Source: Neobacillus sp. SuZ13
Lineage (GTDB): Bacteria > Bacillota > Bacilli > Bacillales > Cytobacillaceae
Length of the DNA: 64,000 nt
Assembly (NCBI RefSeq): GCF_030123365.1
Contig: NZ_CP126107.1
Span: forward strand, 853,501-917,500
Direction: 5' to 3'
Every line of letters begins with the position of its first letter. Position 1 is the first letter of the stretch. The notes beneath the pieces were generated by a model. It did not search any database and had not been told where the DNA came from. It saw only the letters and a program-made list of their open reading frames with translations. Shown here one piece after another: positions 24,917 to 32,592 of the stretch. The translations under genes and the position numbers were made by a program.

Positions 24917-25624
24917 ATGAGGATGATAAGAAATGGATATTTATATCAAGTCACATTCATGGCAAGTGTTTTTCCGGTCAATTGCTATTTGGTGGAGGAA
25001 GAGGATGGGTTAACATTAATCGATGCAGCACTTGGTTTTTGCACGAAGGGGATTATGCAAGCTGCGGAATCGATTGGAAAGCCAATTACCAAAATAGTGC
25101 TGACACATGCTCATGAAGACCATGTCGGAGCGCTGGATTCCTTAAAAGGCTTGATGCCAGAAGTGCCGGTGTATATTTCGATTCGCGACAACAGACTAAT
25201 GAATGGTGATCGGTCACTTGATCGTCATGAGGCACAAACACCGATTAAAGGCGGAGTCCCCAAAAAATTAAAAACGCGAGCCAATATTTTATTGAAGGAA
25301 GGCGACTTGATTGGTTCGTTAACCTCGATCGAAACGCCAGGACATACACCCGGCTCGATGTCATTTTTAGATTTGCGCACAAAGGCGTTGATCGGTGGGG
25401 ATGCCTTGCAGACACGAGGTGGAATGGCGGTAGCAGGGGAAATAGTGCCTTGGTTTCCATTCCCAGCCTTTGGTACTTGGAGTAAAGAAACAGCTATGAA
25501 GAGCGCACGGAAATTAGTGGGTTACCAACCAGAGTTACTAGCGGTTGGCCATGGAGAGATGGTGATGAATCCTGTGAAAGAAATGGAACGGGCCATCAAA
25601 CATCTTGAACGAAAACTTAGATAG
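24917..25624 (+). CDS. MBL-fold metallohydrolase
   Basis: 235 residues of the metallo-beta-lactamase superfamily. Zinc motif THAHEDHVGALD (HxHxDH), then TPGHTPGSMSFLD with the next histidine, GGDAL with the bridging aspartate, and a C-terminal AVGHGEMV. It resembles small Bacillus MBL hydrolases such as YflN. It probably hydrolyses an ester or thioester in the cytoplasm; substrate unknown. AAAGGGGA lies 10 bases before the ATG. It ends 12 bases before the tetR gene and shares its promoter and operators. Confidence 0.85.
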   Translation: MRMIRNGYLYQVTFMASVFPVNCYLVEEEDGLTLIDAALGFCTKGIMQAAESIGKPITKIVLTHAHEDHVGALDSLKGLMPEVPVYISIRDNRLMNGDRSLDRHEAQTPIKGGVPKKLKTRANILLKEGDLIGSLTSIETPGHTPGSMSFLDLRTKALIGGDALQTRGGMAVAGEIVPWFPFPAFGTWSKETAMKSARKLVGYQPELLAVGHGEMVMNPVKEMERAIKHLERKLR

Positions 25625-25636
25625 GGAGTTATGACA

Positions 25637-26209
25637 ATGTCACCAAGACCAAAGATTGGTCTCGAATTATCTTATATTATTGAAGCAGCAGGAGAACTTG
25701 CTGACCAGCAGGGAGTCCAGGAAGTTACCTTAGCAAACCTGGCAAAAAAACTAGGAATCCGTCCGCCTTCTTTATATAACCATTTCGACGGACTTCCAGG
25801 ATTACGTAAGAGATTGGCGATCTATGGAATCAATATGCTTTATGAAGCGATGGAAGATGCAGCAATTGGGGTGTCAGGCACCGATGCAGTCCTGGCAGTT
25901 AGTCAGGCTTATGTAGATTTCGCCCGAAGGCACCCAGGAATTTATGAGGCAACCTTACTTGCACCGGATCCGGAGGATGTGGATGTGCAGCAAGCGGGAG
26001 CGAAGGTCGTTGACCTTTCTGTCCGAATTTTGCAAACCTATCATTTAGAAGGGGACCGTGCTCTGCATGCCGTCAGGGGCTTGCGAAGTATTTTGCATGG
26101 ATTTTCAGCCTTAGAGCAAAAAGGCGGTTTCAAGATGTCTTTGGATTTGAATGAAAGTCTAATGATTATTATCAAGGCATTTCTTGCGGGAATCAGCAAA
26201 GGGGATTAA
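25637..26209 (+). CDS. TetR-family regulator
   Basis: 190 residues. The N-terminal helix-turn-helix is VTLANLAKKLGIRPPSLYNHFDG; the C-terminal ligand domain is of the WHG type (ALHAVRGLRSILHGFSALEQKGGF). Second gene of the MBL operon and the likely autorepressor acting on the twin palindromes 740 bases upstream. The ATG at 25637 is preferred, with GGGAG 8 bases ahead; the ATG at 25631 is too close. Bases 25870-25882 are an exact copy of the dispersed 13-mer GGTGTCAGGCACC, read as codons. Confidence 0.87.
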   Translation: MSPRPKIGLELSYIIEAAGELADQQGVQEVTLANLAKKLGIRPPSLYNHFDGLPGLRKRLAIYGINMLYEAMEDAAIGVSGTDAVLAVSQAYVDFARRHPGIYEATLLAPDPEDVDVQQAGAKVVDLSVRILQTYHLEGDRALHAVRGLRSILHGFSALEQKGGFKMSLDLNESLMIIIKAFLAGISKGD

Positions 26210-26227
26210 TGGGATAGGATGTTTCAC

Positions 26228-26318
26228 AGTGCCCGTAGCCGTAGAAAAATATCTGCGATGGGCACTCTGAGAGGTTTACAATGCCGTAGCTGTACGAAAA
26301 TATCTTTCATTGGCACTC
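26228..26318 (+). repeat. Two imperfect tandem hairpin repeats
   Basis: Copy 1 (26228-26266) and copy 2 (26279-26318) share the order TGCC, CGTAGC, GAAAATATCT and GGCACTC. Copy 1 closes with AGTGCCC/GGGCACT arms; copy 2 is slightly degenerate. They lie between tetR and the exonuclease gene and are not coding. Confidence 0.6.
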
Positions 26319-26430
26319 GGGTGGACTATTCTCTATGAGTATTCACCTGAAGGTACATTTTGGAGATAGAGTCAAATGTTTTGCTTTGGTATAATGGGAT
26401 AAAGTTTACTAATAAGGGATGATCATTAGG

Positions 26431-27036
26431 ATGAGATCAGAAAAATTGGGTTTAGTATTAGATGTTGAAACAACCGGTTTAGGACCAACAAAAGATGAAG
26501 TAATCGAACTTGCCTTAAAGTTATTTTCTTATCGAGCCGACACTGGCGAGGTAATCGATATTATCGAAGAAGACTCCTTTTTACGTGAGCCGCTCTCTCG
26601 TACAGCAAGGAATAATTATGACTCAGCGTATCGAGTTCATGGAATCCCATATGATTTGGTTCAAGGGAAAAGCTTTTATGATGCAAAAATAAAAACATAC
26701 TTCCATCGTGCCGATTCAGTGTTTGCTCATAATGCCTCCTTTGACCGAAGCTTCCTTTATCATATGTATCCTGAAGTCAACGATCTGAAATGGTATTGTA
26801 CGATGAGAAATATCCCTTGGAAAAATTACGGCTTTCCAAATGGAAAATTACTGACCCTATTACAAGCACACAACATTACAGACTATCAAACACATAGAGC
26901 ACTAGATGATATTACATACTTGTTGGAGCTGCTCAAGAAAACAAGCCCAAATGGAAACTATTATCTTCAAGAAGTGTTAGAAAAGTCCCCGATGAGAAAA
27001 TATCAGCCAGCCGTTTCACGATCAAAAATGGGTTAA
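26431..27036 (+). CDS. DEDDh 3'-5' exonuclease (DnaQ-like)
   Basis: 201 residues. Exo I motif LDVETTGLGPTKDEVIELA, Exo II AHNASFDRSF and Exo III HRALDDITYLLELL with the catalytic histidine, giving the full D-E-D-D-h set for two-metal-ion nuclease action. It stands alone, unlike proofreading subunits fused to PolC, so it is probably a free single-strand or RNA-primer exonuclease. The ATG at 26431 is chosen; the ATG at 26419 directly abuts AAGGG, too close for a ribosome site. Confidence 0.85.
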   Translation: MRSEKLGLVLDVETTGLGPTKDEVIELALKLFSYRADTGEVIDIIEEDSFLREPLSRTARNNYDSAYRVHGIPYDLVQGKSFYDAKIKTYFHRADSVFAHNASFDRSFLYHMYPEVNDLKWYCTMRNIPWKNYGFPNGKLLTLLQAHNITDYQTHRALDDITYLLELLKKTSPNGNYYLQEVLEKSPMRKYQPAVSRSKMG

Positions 27037-27066
27037 AAAACTAATCAAGCGCTTGATTAGTTTTTT
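27035..27066. terminator. Bidirectional terminator
   Basis: Perfect palindrome with arms AAAAAACTAATCAAGC and complement meeting at 27050/27051, flanked by A and T runs. Ends the exonuclease gene and the convergent VOC gene. Confidence 0.85.
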
Positions 27067-27139
27067 TGTTAGATTGGCAAAAAAAAACCGGTCACATATT
27101 GGACCGGGTTAATCTATTTACTTCTTGTATGTACGATTT

Positions 27140-27565
27140 TTATTGTCTGCCCTCAGTGAAAATTTGAAAGGTTATACCAAATTTATCGATTACACTGCCA
27201 TATGCCGGGCTGAAAAATGTTTCTTGTAGAGGCATGGTTACTTGACCGCCTTGTTGCAAGGCTTCAAAGAATTTATGTGCTTGGTCTGCGTCGTTCGTTG
27301 AAATACAGATGGTTACTTGATTACCGCTTTGATGTGGTTGGCCAGGGAAGGTGTCGGAAAACATTAGTTCTGTTTCGCCCACTTTAATTGTTGCATGACT
27401 TACACGGTCTTTCGCTTCAGCTGGTAGTGGAAAATCAGGGTTTTCTGGCATTTCTCCGAAAGATTGCGTAAAGAGAACTTGAGCATCTAGAGCTTTTTGG
27501 TAAAATTGGATTGCTTCTTTCGCATTTCCATCCATCACAAAATAGGGAATCAAACGTAATGTCAT
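27140..27565 (-). CDS. VOC-fold protein, PhnB/glyoxalase-like
   Basis: 141 residues, cytoplasmic, of the PhnB-like branch of the vicinal-oxygen-chelate superfamily: RLIPYFVMDGNAKEAIQFYQKALDAQV at the N-terminus, DRVSHATIKVGETELMFSD, TICISTNDADQAHKFFEALQQGGQVTMPLQETFFSPAYGSVIDKFGI. This branch usually lacks the complete glyoxalase metal set and its activity is unknown. The ATG at 27565 follows a GAGGAGAGG ribosome site; upstream in-frame starts do not. Monocistronic. Confidence 0.83.
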   Translation of the reverse strand: MTLRLIPYFVMDGNAKEAIQFYQKALDAQVLFTQSFGEMPENPDFPLPAEAKDRVSHATIKVGETELMFSDTFPGQPHQSGNQVTICISTNDADQAHKFFEALQQGGQVTMPLQETFFSPAYGSVIDKFGITFQIFTEGRQ

Positions 27566-27726
27566 AATTAACCTCTCCTCAGTTAAAAAAGTATTTTTAG
27601 AGATCTTCAATCGGATATAAGCCGTAGTGGACATGCTGATCAGAGCGTCCCACTTCTTATTATTACCGATATTTCTATTATAAGACGGGGAACTTATGTT
27701 CGCAACAATAAAATAAGCAAAAATTG

Positions 27727-27757
27727 AGCCAGCAGGATAAATTTTCCTGCGGGCTCG
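27727..27757 (-). terminator. Terminator of the DinB-like gene
   Basis: 12-bp arms with one mismatch (27727-27738, 27746-27757) followed on the minus strand by AATTTTTG. Confidence 0.75.
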
Positions 27758-27765
27758 ATATTGTT

Positions 27766-28290
27766 CTATTTTAATAATGGCAGGTATCGATCACTAATAA
27801 TATTCAAATGATGGAGAGCGTGACCTGCGATAATGTAGGCGATGGCACGGGTAGTGACTTCTGTGTTATTGGCAAAACCAATGTTTGCCCAAGCCTCTTC
27901 CGGCATATTTTGAATAAGAGTAAGGGTAGCTTTTCTAGTGGCGATAAAGTCTTCAAGTATATTTTTAATAGGTAATTTATGAATTTGTGACCCTTGAATA
28001 TATTCATTTTCATCAAAACCCGCCAAAGCAGTCTGGTCCCCGCGTCCAACACGTAGAAGCCGATAGCTCATAATTCTTTCAGTATCTGCCATATGGCAAA
28101 GTACTTCTTTGATGCTCCATTTATTTTCAGCATAACGAAAGTGGCCAGCTTCTTCCGATAGTGACTCGAATAGATCGATTGTTTTTACCAAATGCTCTTT
28201 CAAAAGTGATAATAGATCACCATCAGGAACTAGATTTACATACGGTTTATAATATTCTGGGTACTCACTTACAAGTGGGCGTTGTAACAT
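27766..28290 (-). CDS. DinB-like four-helix protein
   Basis: 174 residues with the DinB/YfiT-type metal-binding four-helix bundle pattern: RYAENKWSIKEVLCHMADTERIMSYRLLRVGRGD carries the first histidine, and the C-terminal IAYIIAGHALHHLNIISDRY carries the HxxxH-like set. Members of this superfamily include thiol-dependent transferases and damage-inducible proteins in Bacillus; activity here is unknown. GGAGGGAG precedes the ATG. Monocistronic. Confidence 0.83.
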   Translation of the reverse strand: MLQRPLVSEYPEYYKPYVNLVPDGDLLSLLKEHLVKTIDLFESLSEEAGHFRYAENKWSIKEVLCHMADTERIMSYRLLRVGRGDQTALAGFDENEYIQGSQIHKLPIKNILEDFIATRKATLTLIQNMPEEAWANIGFANNTEVTTRAIAYIIAGHALHHLNIISDRYLPLLK

Positions 28291-28462
28291 TTCAATTTCT
28301 CCCTCCTACTTCTTATAACAAAATTGAATTTTCGGAAATTATCACCACTAATTTTACCATAAATCGTAAATTTTGAGTTAAGTATAAATATGTGTACGGA
28401 CAGTTCGTTAGCAGATTCATATGATAAATAGATAAGAAATATTGTAAAAAGGGGGAGAAATG

Positions 28463-28690
28463 ATGGATTTTTTCTTGGTAGGAATCGTCTATTGGCTATT
28501 AATCGGAGCATCCGTGTTGCTTTTTGTTTGGGGTGTTTGGAATAAATCTTGGAAAGGGTTCTTATGGAGTGGAATCGCCCTTGCATTACCAACGATTTCT
28601 CTATATGTTGGCGGTGCGGAGGGGTGGTTTAGACTAGCTGGACTGCTGCCGCTTCTTTTGTTCGTACTTGCTTTTTATACAAAAAAATAG
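28463..28690 (+). CDS. Small membrane protein, three hydrophobic segments
   Basis: 75 residues, nearly all hydrophobic: FFLVGIVYWLLIGASVLLFVWGVW, FLWSGIALALPTISLYVGG and LAGLLPLLLFVLAFYTKK. GGGGGAG precedes the ATG at 28463. No family recognised. It lies ahead of another membrane protein gene, but the 104-base gap shows no clear link. Confidence 0.68.
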   Translation: MDFFLVGIVYWLLIGASVLLFVWGVWNKSWKGFLWSGIALALPTISLYVGGAEGWFRLAGLLPLLLFVLAFYTKK

Positions 28691-28794
28691 CATTTATATG
28701 AAATTCCAATTTAAAGAAAAAAATATTTTTATAAAATCATAAATAGTTTTTTCCAATTTTGTGCATTCTAAAAAGAAAAAGGAATGGCACATAG

Positions 28795-29283
28795 ATGAGA
28801 AAAAATAAAATGATTTTACTCGTAATCATGATCCTGCCTTGGTTGTCGATGCCGTTCATGGGGAAACGAACAATCAAGCGTTTATTTCCAGGGGCTATAT
28901 TTATGTTCATCTGGGTAGCTGTTGAAAGTATTCTCGCCAAAAAAAGAGTGTGGTGGCGGATTTATGAAAGGATTATTCCTAAAGTAATAGGCGAATTGCC
29001 ATTCATGCTGGGTCCATTTTTTGTCGGTTCATTATGGATTTTAAAATGGACTTTTGGTAATTTTACTCGATATCTTTTTTTAAATTTAATTTTTGATACT
29101 CTTTTTGCTTATCCAGGGATGTTTATTTTAAAAAGGCTAGGAATTGCCTCACTTGTTAGACTTAGACCTTACCAAATGGTTATTTTATTTATGAGTAAAT
29201 CAGTGATCATGTACGGGCTTCAGAGCTCTGCGGATAAATTGCGTAAAAAACCTAAATCACTATTTCAAAAATTATTCTCATAG
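28795..29283 (+). CDS. Membrane protein, function unknown
   Basis: 162 residues, basic (many Lys/Arg), with three or four hydrophobic segments (ILLVIMILPWLSMPF, LFPGAIFMFIWVAVESILA, LPFMLGPFFVGSLWILKW, FLNLIFDTLFAYPGMFILK) and a lysine-rich C-terminus. AAAAGGAA precedes the ATG at 28795. A long terminator hairpin follows. No characterised family recognised; similar unnamed proteins occur in Bacillus. Confidence 0.7.
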   Translation: MRKNKMILLVIMILPWLSMPFMGKRTIKRLFPGAIFMFIWVAVESILAKKRVWWRIYERIIPKVIGELPFMLGPFFVGSLWILKWTFGNFTRYLFLNLIFDTLFAYPGMFILKRLGIASLVRLRPYQMVILFMSKSVIMYGLQSSADKLRKKPKSLFQKLFS

Positions 29284-29287
29284 GAGA

Positions 29288-29347
29288 CACCATATGTGAA
29301 ACAGTTCGTAAATGCTGTTTGCATATGGTGCTTTTTTTCGTTAATTT
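29288..29347 (+). terminator. Terminator with extended stem
   Basis: Outer arms CACCATATG/CATATGGTG (29288-29296, 29332-29340) and inner AAACAG/CTGTTT, followed by CTTTTTTT. Confidence 0.85.
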
Positions 29348-29447
29348 CGAGAAAAGTTAGTGGATGTCCATCATATATATCACAAAAGACCACTAAAAAA
29401 ATAAAGCAGCCATTGAACATGACCATTAATTTGGAGGGATGCGAACG

Positions 29448-29894
29448 GTGACCAATGAGAGTACCTACATTCAAGCAATTAGAAAAAAGCTGCAAGAATT
29501 AAAGCCTATCACGAAATTGGATTTTGAGTCGGAAAAGAACAATATAGACCATCAACAGGAAGTGAATAAATTAATTCATTTGACGATTCAAGCCGTGGAT
29601 GCAATGGATTTAATCTATCAATCAGCTTTAAAAATGAATCTTAAAGAATGGGGGGAGCAAATAGAAGTAATCATTAATGACTACCTCAAAATCCTAGATT
29701 CCAATGGTATTGAGGAAATTAAGTCATTAGGTGAATTTATGAATAGCGGCACCATGACTAGTATTGGCACGATTCCAGAAAGTTTTCAGGCCGAATTACA
29801 AAAATTTCAAGTATTTGGGGTTCACGAGCGCGGTTTCCGTCATAAAGACACAGGAAAACTAATCCGTGATGCAAAAGTCATAACAATATATTAA
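29448..29894 (+). CDS. GrpE-like protein (C-terminal beta domain recognisable)
   Basis: 148 residues. A helical N-terminal half (ESTYIQAIRKKLQELKPITKL... and VDAMDLIYQSALKMNLKEWGEQIEVII) is followed by a GrpE-type beta domain: SNGIEEIKSLGEF, then VHERGFRHKDTGKLIRDAKVITIY, which mirrors the GrpE ending QKGYKLxDRVIRPAxVxV. GrpE is the nucleotide exchange factor of DnaK; this is a shorter, divergent form. GTG at 29448 with GGAGGG 9 bases upstream is chosen; the ATG at 29439 touches that ribosome site. Followed by a mini-gene and a TPR protein, but no DnaK gene is present. Confidence 0.65.
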   Translation: MTNESTYIQAIRKKLQELKPITKLDFESEKNNIDHQQEVNKLIHLTIQAVDAMDLIYQSALKMNLKEWGEQIEVIINDYLKILDSNGIEEIKSLGEFMNSGTMTSIGTIPESFQAELQKFQVFGVHERGFRHKDTGKLIRDAKVITIY

Positions 29895-29916
29895 TAACTT
29901 AAGGGGGAGCGTTAAA

Positions 29917-29988
29917 ATGTCTTCAATTGTGTTCATTTCTAGAATGGTCAAAATAGACAAGTTATTTATTTGGTTTAGAGGCGATTAG
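29917..29988 (+). CDS. 23-residue ORF coupled to the TPR protein gene
   Basis: The ATG at 29917 has a strong AAGGGGGAG 7 bases upstream. The frame ends with TAG directly abutting the ATG of the TPR gene, which itself has only a weak site (AGAGGCG). The peptide is hydrophobic and basic (MSSIVFISRMVKIDKLFIWF at its N-terminal 20). The most likely role is translational coupling that loads ribosomes on the TPR gene; a functional micropeptide is possible. Confidence 0.55.
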   Translation: MSSIVFISRMVKIDKLFIWFRGD

Positions 29989-31182
29989 ATGGAGATACAA
30001 TCATATAACCTAGCTATTCAGTACTTAAAAGCGGAGCAGTATGAAGAGGCTGCATTAATTCTTGAAAAGATGATAAAGGAGTATCCTTTATGTACCGATG
30101 TAAGCTGGGCACTTGGGTTACTTCATGTTCTTTCTGGGTTTCCTCAGCAAGCTCTAAAACAATGGAAAAACCTACAAACGGCAAATTACTTAACCACTAG
30201 GCAAATGCTGGAGGAGAAAGTTCCTCTTTATGATGAGCTATATTTGAACTACAATCAGGCCGTGCAATTAATCGGGGCTGGAGAATTTCATCTGGCGAAA
30301 AATATTTTTCACGATCTGCTAACTTTTCAAGTGGAACTTCCTTTACCGGTTGACTTTTACCATGGCTATTTATTGACCCAGATTGTTACTGGAGAAAAAA
30401 AAGATGTAGCTCAAGAAATAAATCACATGCCGCTTTATGTAAAAAACAGTTCCGTTATCCGCGAATTGGAACATTGGTTAGAAAATCATCAGTTACCGGA
30501 ACCTGATAGTACTGACCAAAAATCTTTCAAAAAGGGCTGGTCCAAGCGTCTTATCTTAGGTTCAAGTTTGGTGGCTTCTTTATTGATGGGAGGGGTTGGG
30601 TTACGGGTTTTCAGTCAACAAAAAGAAATAAGTGAAGCGAAGCCTGTATTCCTGTATCATGAAAGTCCACCAAAAACAGAAATTTTTAAGAAGGTGACAG
30701 TTGGTTCAAAGGGACATAGCGAAGGGCAGGTTAAGCAACAGGATTCTATCAACGCCAATAGCAGGCTAGAATCTTCTACGAAAGCCAGTTTAAGCACTTA
30801 TAGAGAAGGCTTAACAGCATTTAGAAATAGGGATTACAGGGCGGCAGCGGCACAAATGGAAAAGAGTTTATCACTAGAGCCAAATGAATATTTTTCAGAT
30901 GATGCTATGTTCTTTTTAATTGAATCAAAGCAAAGATTGAATGAAAAGGGGAACATTCACTTCCTTTACGATCACTTTTTTTCTCAAACCAGCCCTCACT
31001 ATGTTTATTCACCATATTTTGATGAGCTGTTACTTGGTAAAGCAAAGATATTAATTGATGATGGAAATACTAAAGATGCTCTGCCGTTTTTGGAAAAAAT
31101 TTTGACCGATTATAGACAAGAGTGGACCGCAGTAGAAGCGACGTTAATGATGAATCAAATCAAAGCCGAAGATAAATCTTAA
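29989..31182 (+). CDS. Membrane-anchored TPR protein
   Basis: 397 residues. N-terminal cytoplasmic TPR-like helices (AIQYLKAEQYEEAALILEKMI, ALGLLHVLSGFPQQALKQWKNL), one membrane helix LILGSSLVASLLMGGVGLRVF at about 187-207, a linker rich in Lys/Glu/Ser and a C-terminal outside TPR pair (YREGLTAFRNRDYRAAAAQMEKSLSLEP, KAKILIDDGNTKDALPFLEKIL). TPR domains on both faces suggest a scaffold for a chaperone or envelope complex. Downstream of a GrpE-like gene, which hints at an Hsp70-linked role. Such two-gene sets next to DnaK-like genes occur in other Firmicutes; no DnaK is here. Confidence 0.7.
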   Translation: MEIQSYNLAIQYLKAEQYEEAALILEKMIKEYPLCTDVSWALGLLHVLSGFPQQALKQWKNLQTANYLTTRQMLEEKVPLYDELYLNYNQAVQLIGAGEFHLAKNIFHDLLTFQVELPLPVDFYHGYLLTQIVTGEKKDVAQEINHMPLYVKNSSVIRELEHWLENHQLPEPDSTDQKSFKKGWSKRLILGSSLVASLLMGGVGLRVFSQQKEISEAKPVFLYHESPPKTEIFKKVTVGSKGHSEGQVKQQDSINANSRLESSTKASLSTYREGLTAFRNRDYRAAAAQMEKSLSLEPNEYFSDDAMFFLIESKQRLNEKGNIHFLYDHFFSQTSPHYVYSPYFDELLLGKAKILIDDGNTKDALPFLEKILTDYRQEWTAVEATLMMNQIKAEDKS

Positions 31183-31196
31183 GGAACCGAAAAATA

Positions 31197-31225
31197 TTGC
31201 ATGCCCTTTCAAAAAGTGATAATAT
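31197..31225 (+). promoter_or_regulatory. licT promoter
   Basis: -35 TTGCAT (31197-31202), 17-base spacer, -10 TAATAT (31220-31225), about 25 bases before the RAT element. Confidence 0.65.
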
Positions 31226-31248
31226 TTAAATTAACTTTTTAAATAATA

Positions 31249-31277
31249 GGATTGTTACTGTTAAATCAGGCAAAACC
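31249..31277 (+). promoter_or_regulatory. RAT (ribonucleic antiterminator) site 1
   Basis: Begins GGATTGTTACTG and ends CAGGCAAAACC, the conserved halves of the RNA target bound by LicT/SacT/SacY-type proteins. Its 3' end overlaps the left arm of the terminator, so the two structures exclude each other. Confidence 0.88.
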
Positions 31278-31319
31278 TAAAACTAATAATACCCATTATT
31301 AGTTTTAGGTTTTTTTTTT
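31273..31319 (+). terminator. Conditional terminator upstream of licT
   Basis: 18-bp arms (31273-31290, 31293-31310 region) and a run of nine Ts. Because the RAT overlaps it, the antiterminator made by the next gene should control read-through into its own gene. Confidence 0.88.
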
Positions 31320-31347
31320 ATAAAAACTTCCACAAAAGGTGATTTAT

Positions 31348-32181
31348 ATGAAAATCGCGAAGGTAATTAATAATAATGTTATCAGTGTTTTGGATGCGCA
31401 GAATAAAGAATTAGTAGTAATGGGCCGGGGGATTGCGTTTCAAAAGAGGCCCGGTGATGTTGTGGATGAAAGTAAGATCGAGAAGACGTTCAAATTGGAC
31501 AATAAAGATGTTTCAGAAAAGTTTAAAACGTTGTTATACGATGTTCCATTAGAATACATGGATGTATCAGAAAGAATCATCTCTTATGCCAAAGAAAAAC
31601 TGGGAAAGAAGTTAAATGACAGTATCTATGTATCATTGACCGATCATATTACTTTTGCCATTGAGAGAAACAAAAAGGGATTGCTTATCTCCAATGCTTT
31701 ATTATGGGAAATCAAAAGAATATATAGTGACGAATTTGCGATTGGTTTGAAAGCGATTAAAAAGATCGAAGAAATGCTCGGGATTACTCTTCCTGAAGAT
31801 GAAGCTGGTTTTATCGCCATGCATATTGTCAATGCGGAGCTTAACGAAGAAATGCCCAATGTCGTCAATATGACAAAATTAATTCAAGATATCTTAAATA
31901 TTGTGAAATACCATTTCAGAATCGAAATTGATGAAGAATCGTTGAATTATTTCCGATTCCTTACCCATCTAAAGTTTTTTGCGCAACGCCTTTTTAGTGA
32001 AAAAAACTTGGAAAGTCCTGACGATTATCTTTATGATATGGTGAAAATAAAGTATCCAGATGCCTTTATATGTACAGAAAAAATAGCGGAATTTATTGAG
32101 AAGACCCATAATTATAAAATAACAAAGGAAGAAATGTCCTATCTTACTATTCATATTGAACGAGTTGTTAATCGGAACTAG
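31348..32181 (+). CDS. licT: BglG-family transcription antiterminator, LicT-like
   Basis: RNA-binding antiterminator of 277 residues, equal to B. subtilis LicT. CAT RNA-binding domain (1-55), PRD1 (about 65-170) and PRD2 (about 171-277). The four PTS-phosphorylated histidines fall at H100 (LTDHITFAI), H159 (FIAMHI), H207 (FLTHLKF) and H269 (YLTIHI), identical numbers to LicT. LicT normally activates beta-glucoside genes when PRD1 is dephosphorylated by its EII. Here no EII or glucosidase is adjacent; its own RAT lies upstream, so it is autoregulated. The ATG at 31348 has AAAGGTG before it. Assignment to LicT rather than SacT rests on the numbering and general similarity. Confidence 0.88.
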   Translation: MKIAKVINNNVISVLDAQNKELVVMGRGIAFQKRPGDVVDESKIEKTFKLDNKDVSEKFKTLLYDVPLEYMDVSERIISYAKEKLGKKLNDSIYVSLTDHITFAIERNKKGLLISNALLWEIKRIYSDEFAIGLKAIKKIEEMLGITLPEDEAGFIAMHIVNAELNEEMPNVVNMTKLIQDILNIVKYHFRIEIDEESLNYFRFLTHLKFFAQRLFSEKNLESPDDYLYDMVKIKYPDAFICTEKIAEFIEKTHNYKITKEEMSYLTIHIERVVNRN

Positions 32182-32211
32182 CCAGAGATTTCTTTTATAG
32201 AAAGCGTTGCC

Positions 32212-32352
32212 ATGAATTGGAAGGCGGAAAAGCAGGCAAAACCTGAGAGCTCGAATTCGGATATTTTGCGTACTACTGCTGCTCAGGATAAAGATGTGAT
32301 TGTAACCAATGAGGACAACTATAAAGTAGAAAAACATCGACAACCATTTTGA
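32212..32352 (+). CDS. Doubtful 46-codon ORF over a decayed RAT-like element
   Basis: An open frame of 46 codons after licT, with no ribosome site. Bases 32230-32243 read AAAGCAGGCAAAACC, the 3' half of a RAT, and CCTGAGAGC (32242-32250) pairs with GCT-CTCAGG (32278-32287, one bulge). This looks more like the remains of a RAT/terminator, as found between licT and bglS in B. subtilis, than like a gene. Confidence 0.25.
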   Translation: MNWKAEKQAKPESSNSDILRTTAAQDKDVIVTNEDNYKVEKHRQPF

Positions 32353-32371
32353 TTATCGGTGTTTTTTGTAT
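32332..32371 (+). terminator. Terminator downstream of licT
   Basis: AACATCGA... pairs with ...TCGGTGTT using G-U pairs and two mismatches, followed by six Ts (from 32363). The first terminator after licT. Confidence 0.6.
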
Positions 32372-32499
32372 GATTCCTTCTAATAAATTGTTGTTTCAAG
32401 TAATATCCGAACTGTTAAGAGCGTTAATACTCTTATTTTGCTAAAAGTTATACTTTAATAATTAAAAATTATGATTTATTTAACTTCATGTTACATCAA

Positions 32500-32592
32500 T
32501 GGGCGAATTATTTAGTTCAATGAGCGAATCTTTAGTTCCAATGAGCGAATATTGGACTTTTTTGAGCGAATTTAGTATTTCAATGAGCGAAT
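32500..32592 (+). repeat. Five repeats of TGAGCGAAT at exact 21-bp spacing
   Basis: TGGGCGAAT at 32500 and TGAGCGAAT at 32521, 32542, 32563 and 32584: every start is 21 bases after the last. The 12 bases between are variable but often TTTAGT-T-CAA. The strand also reads as a 46-codon frame (32499-32639) with a seven-residue period (MSExxxx), but no ribosome site precedes it. Confidence 0.85.

Noticed and set aside
32247..32260. GAGCTCGAATTC matches a cloning-vector polylinker junction (SacI-EcoRI).
   Set aside because: Only 12 bases match; flanks are not vector-like and the segment lies within a RAT-like relic, so contamination is not supported.
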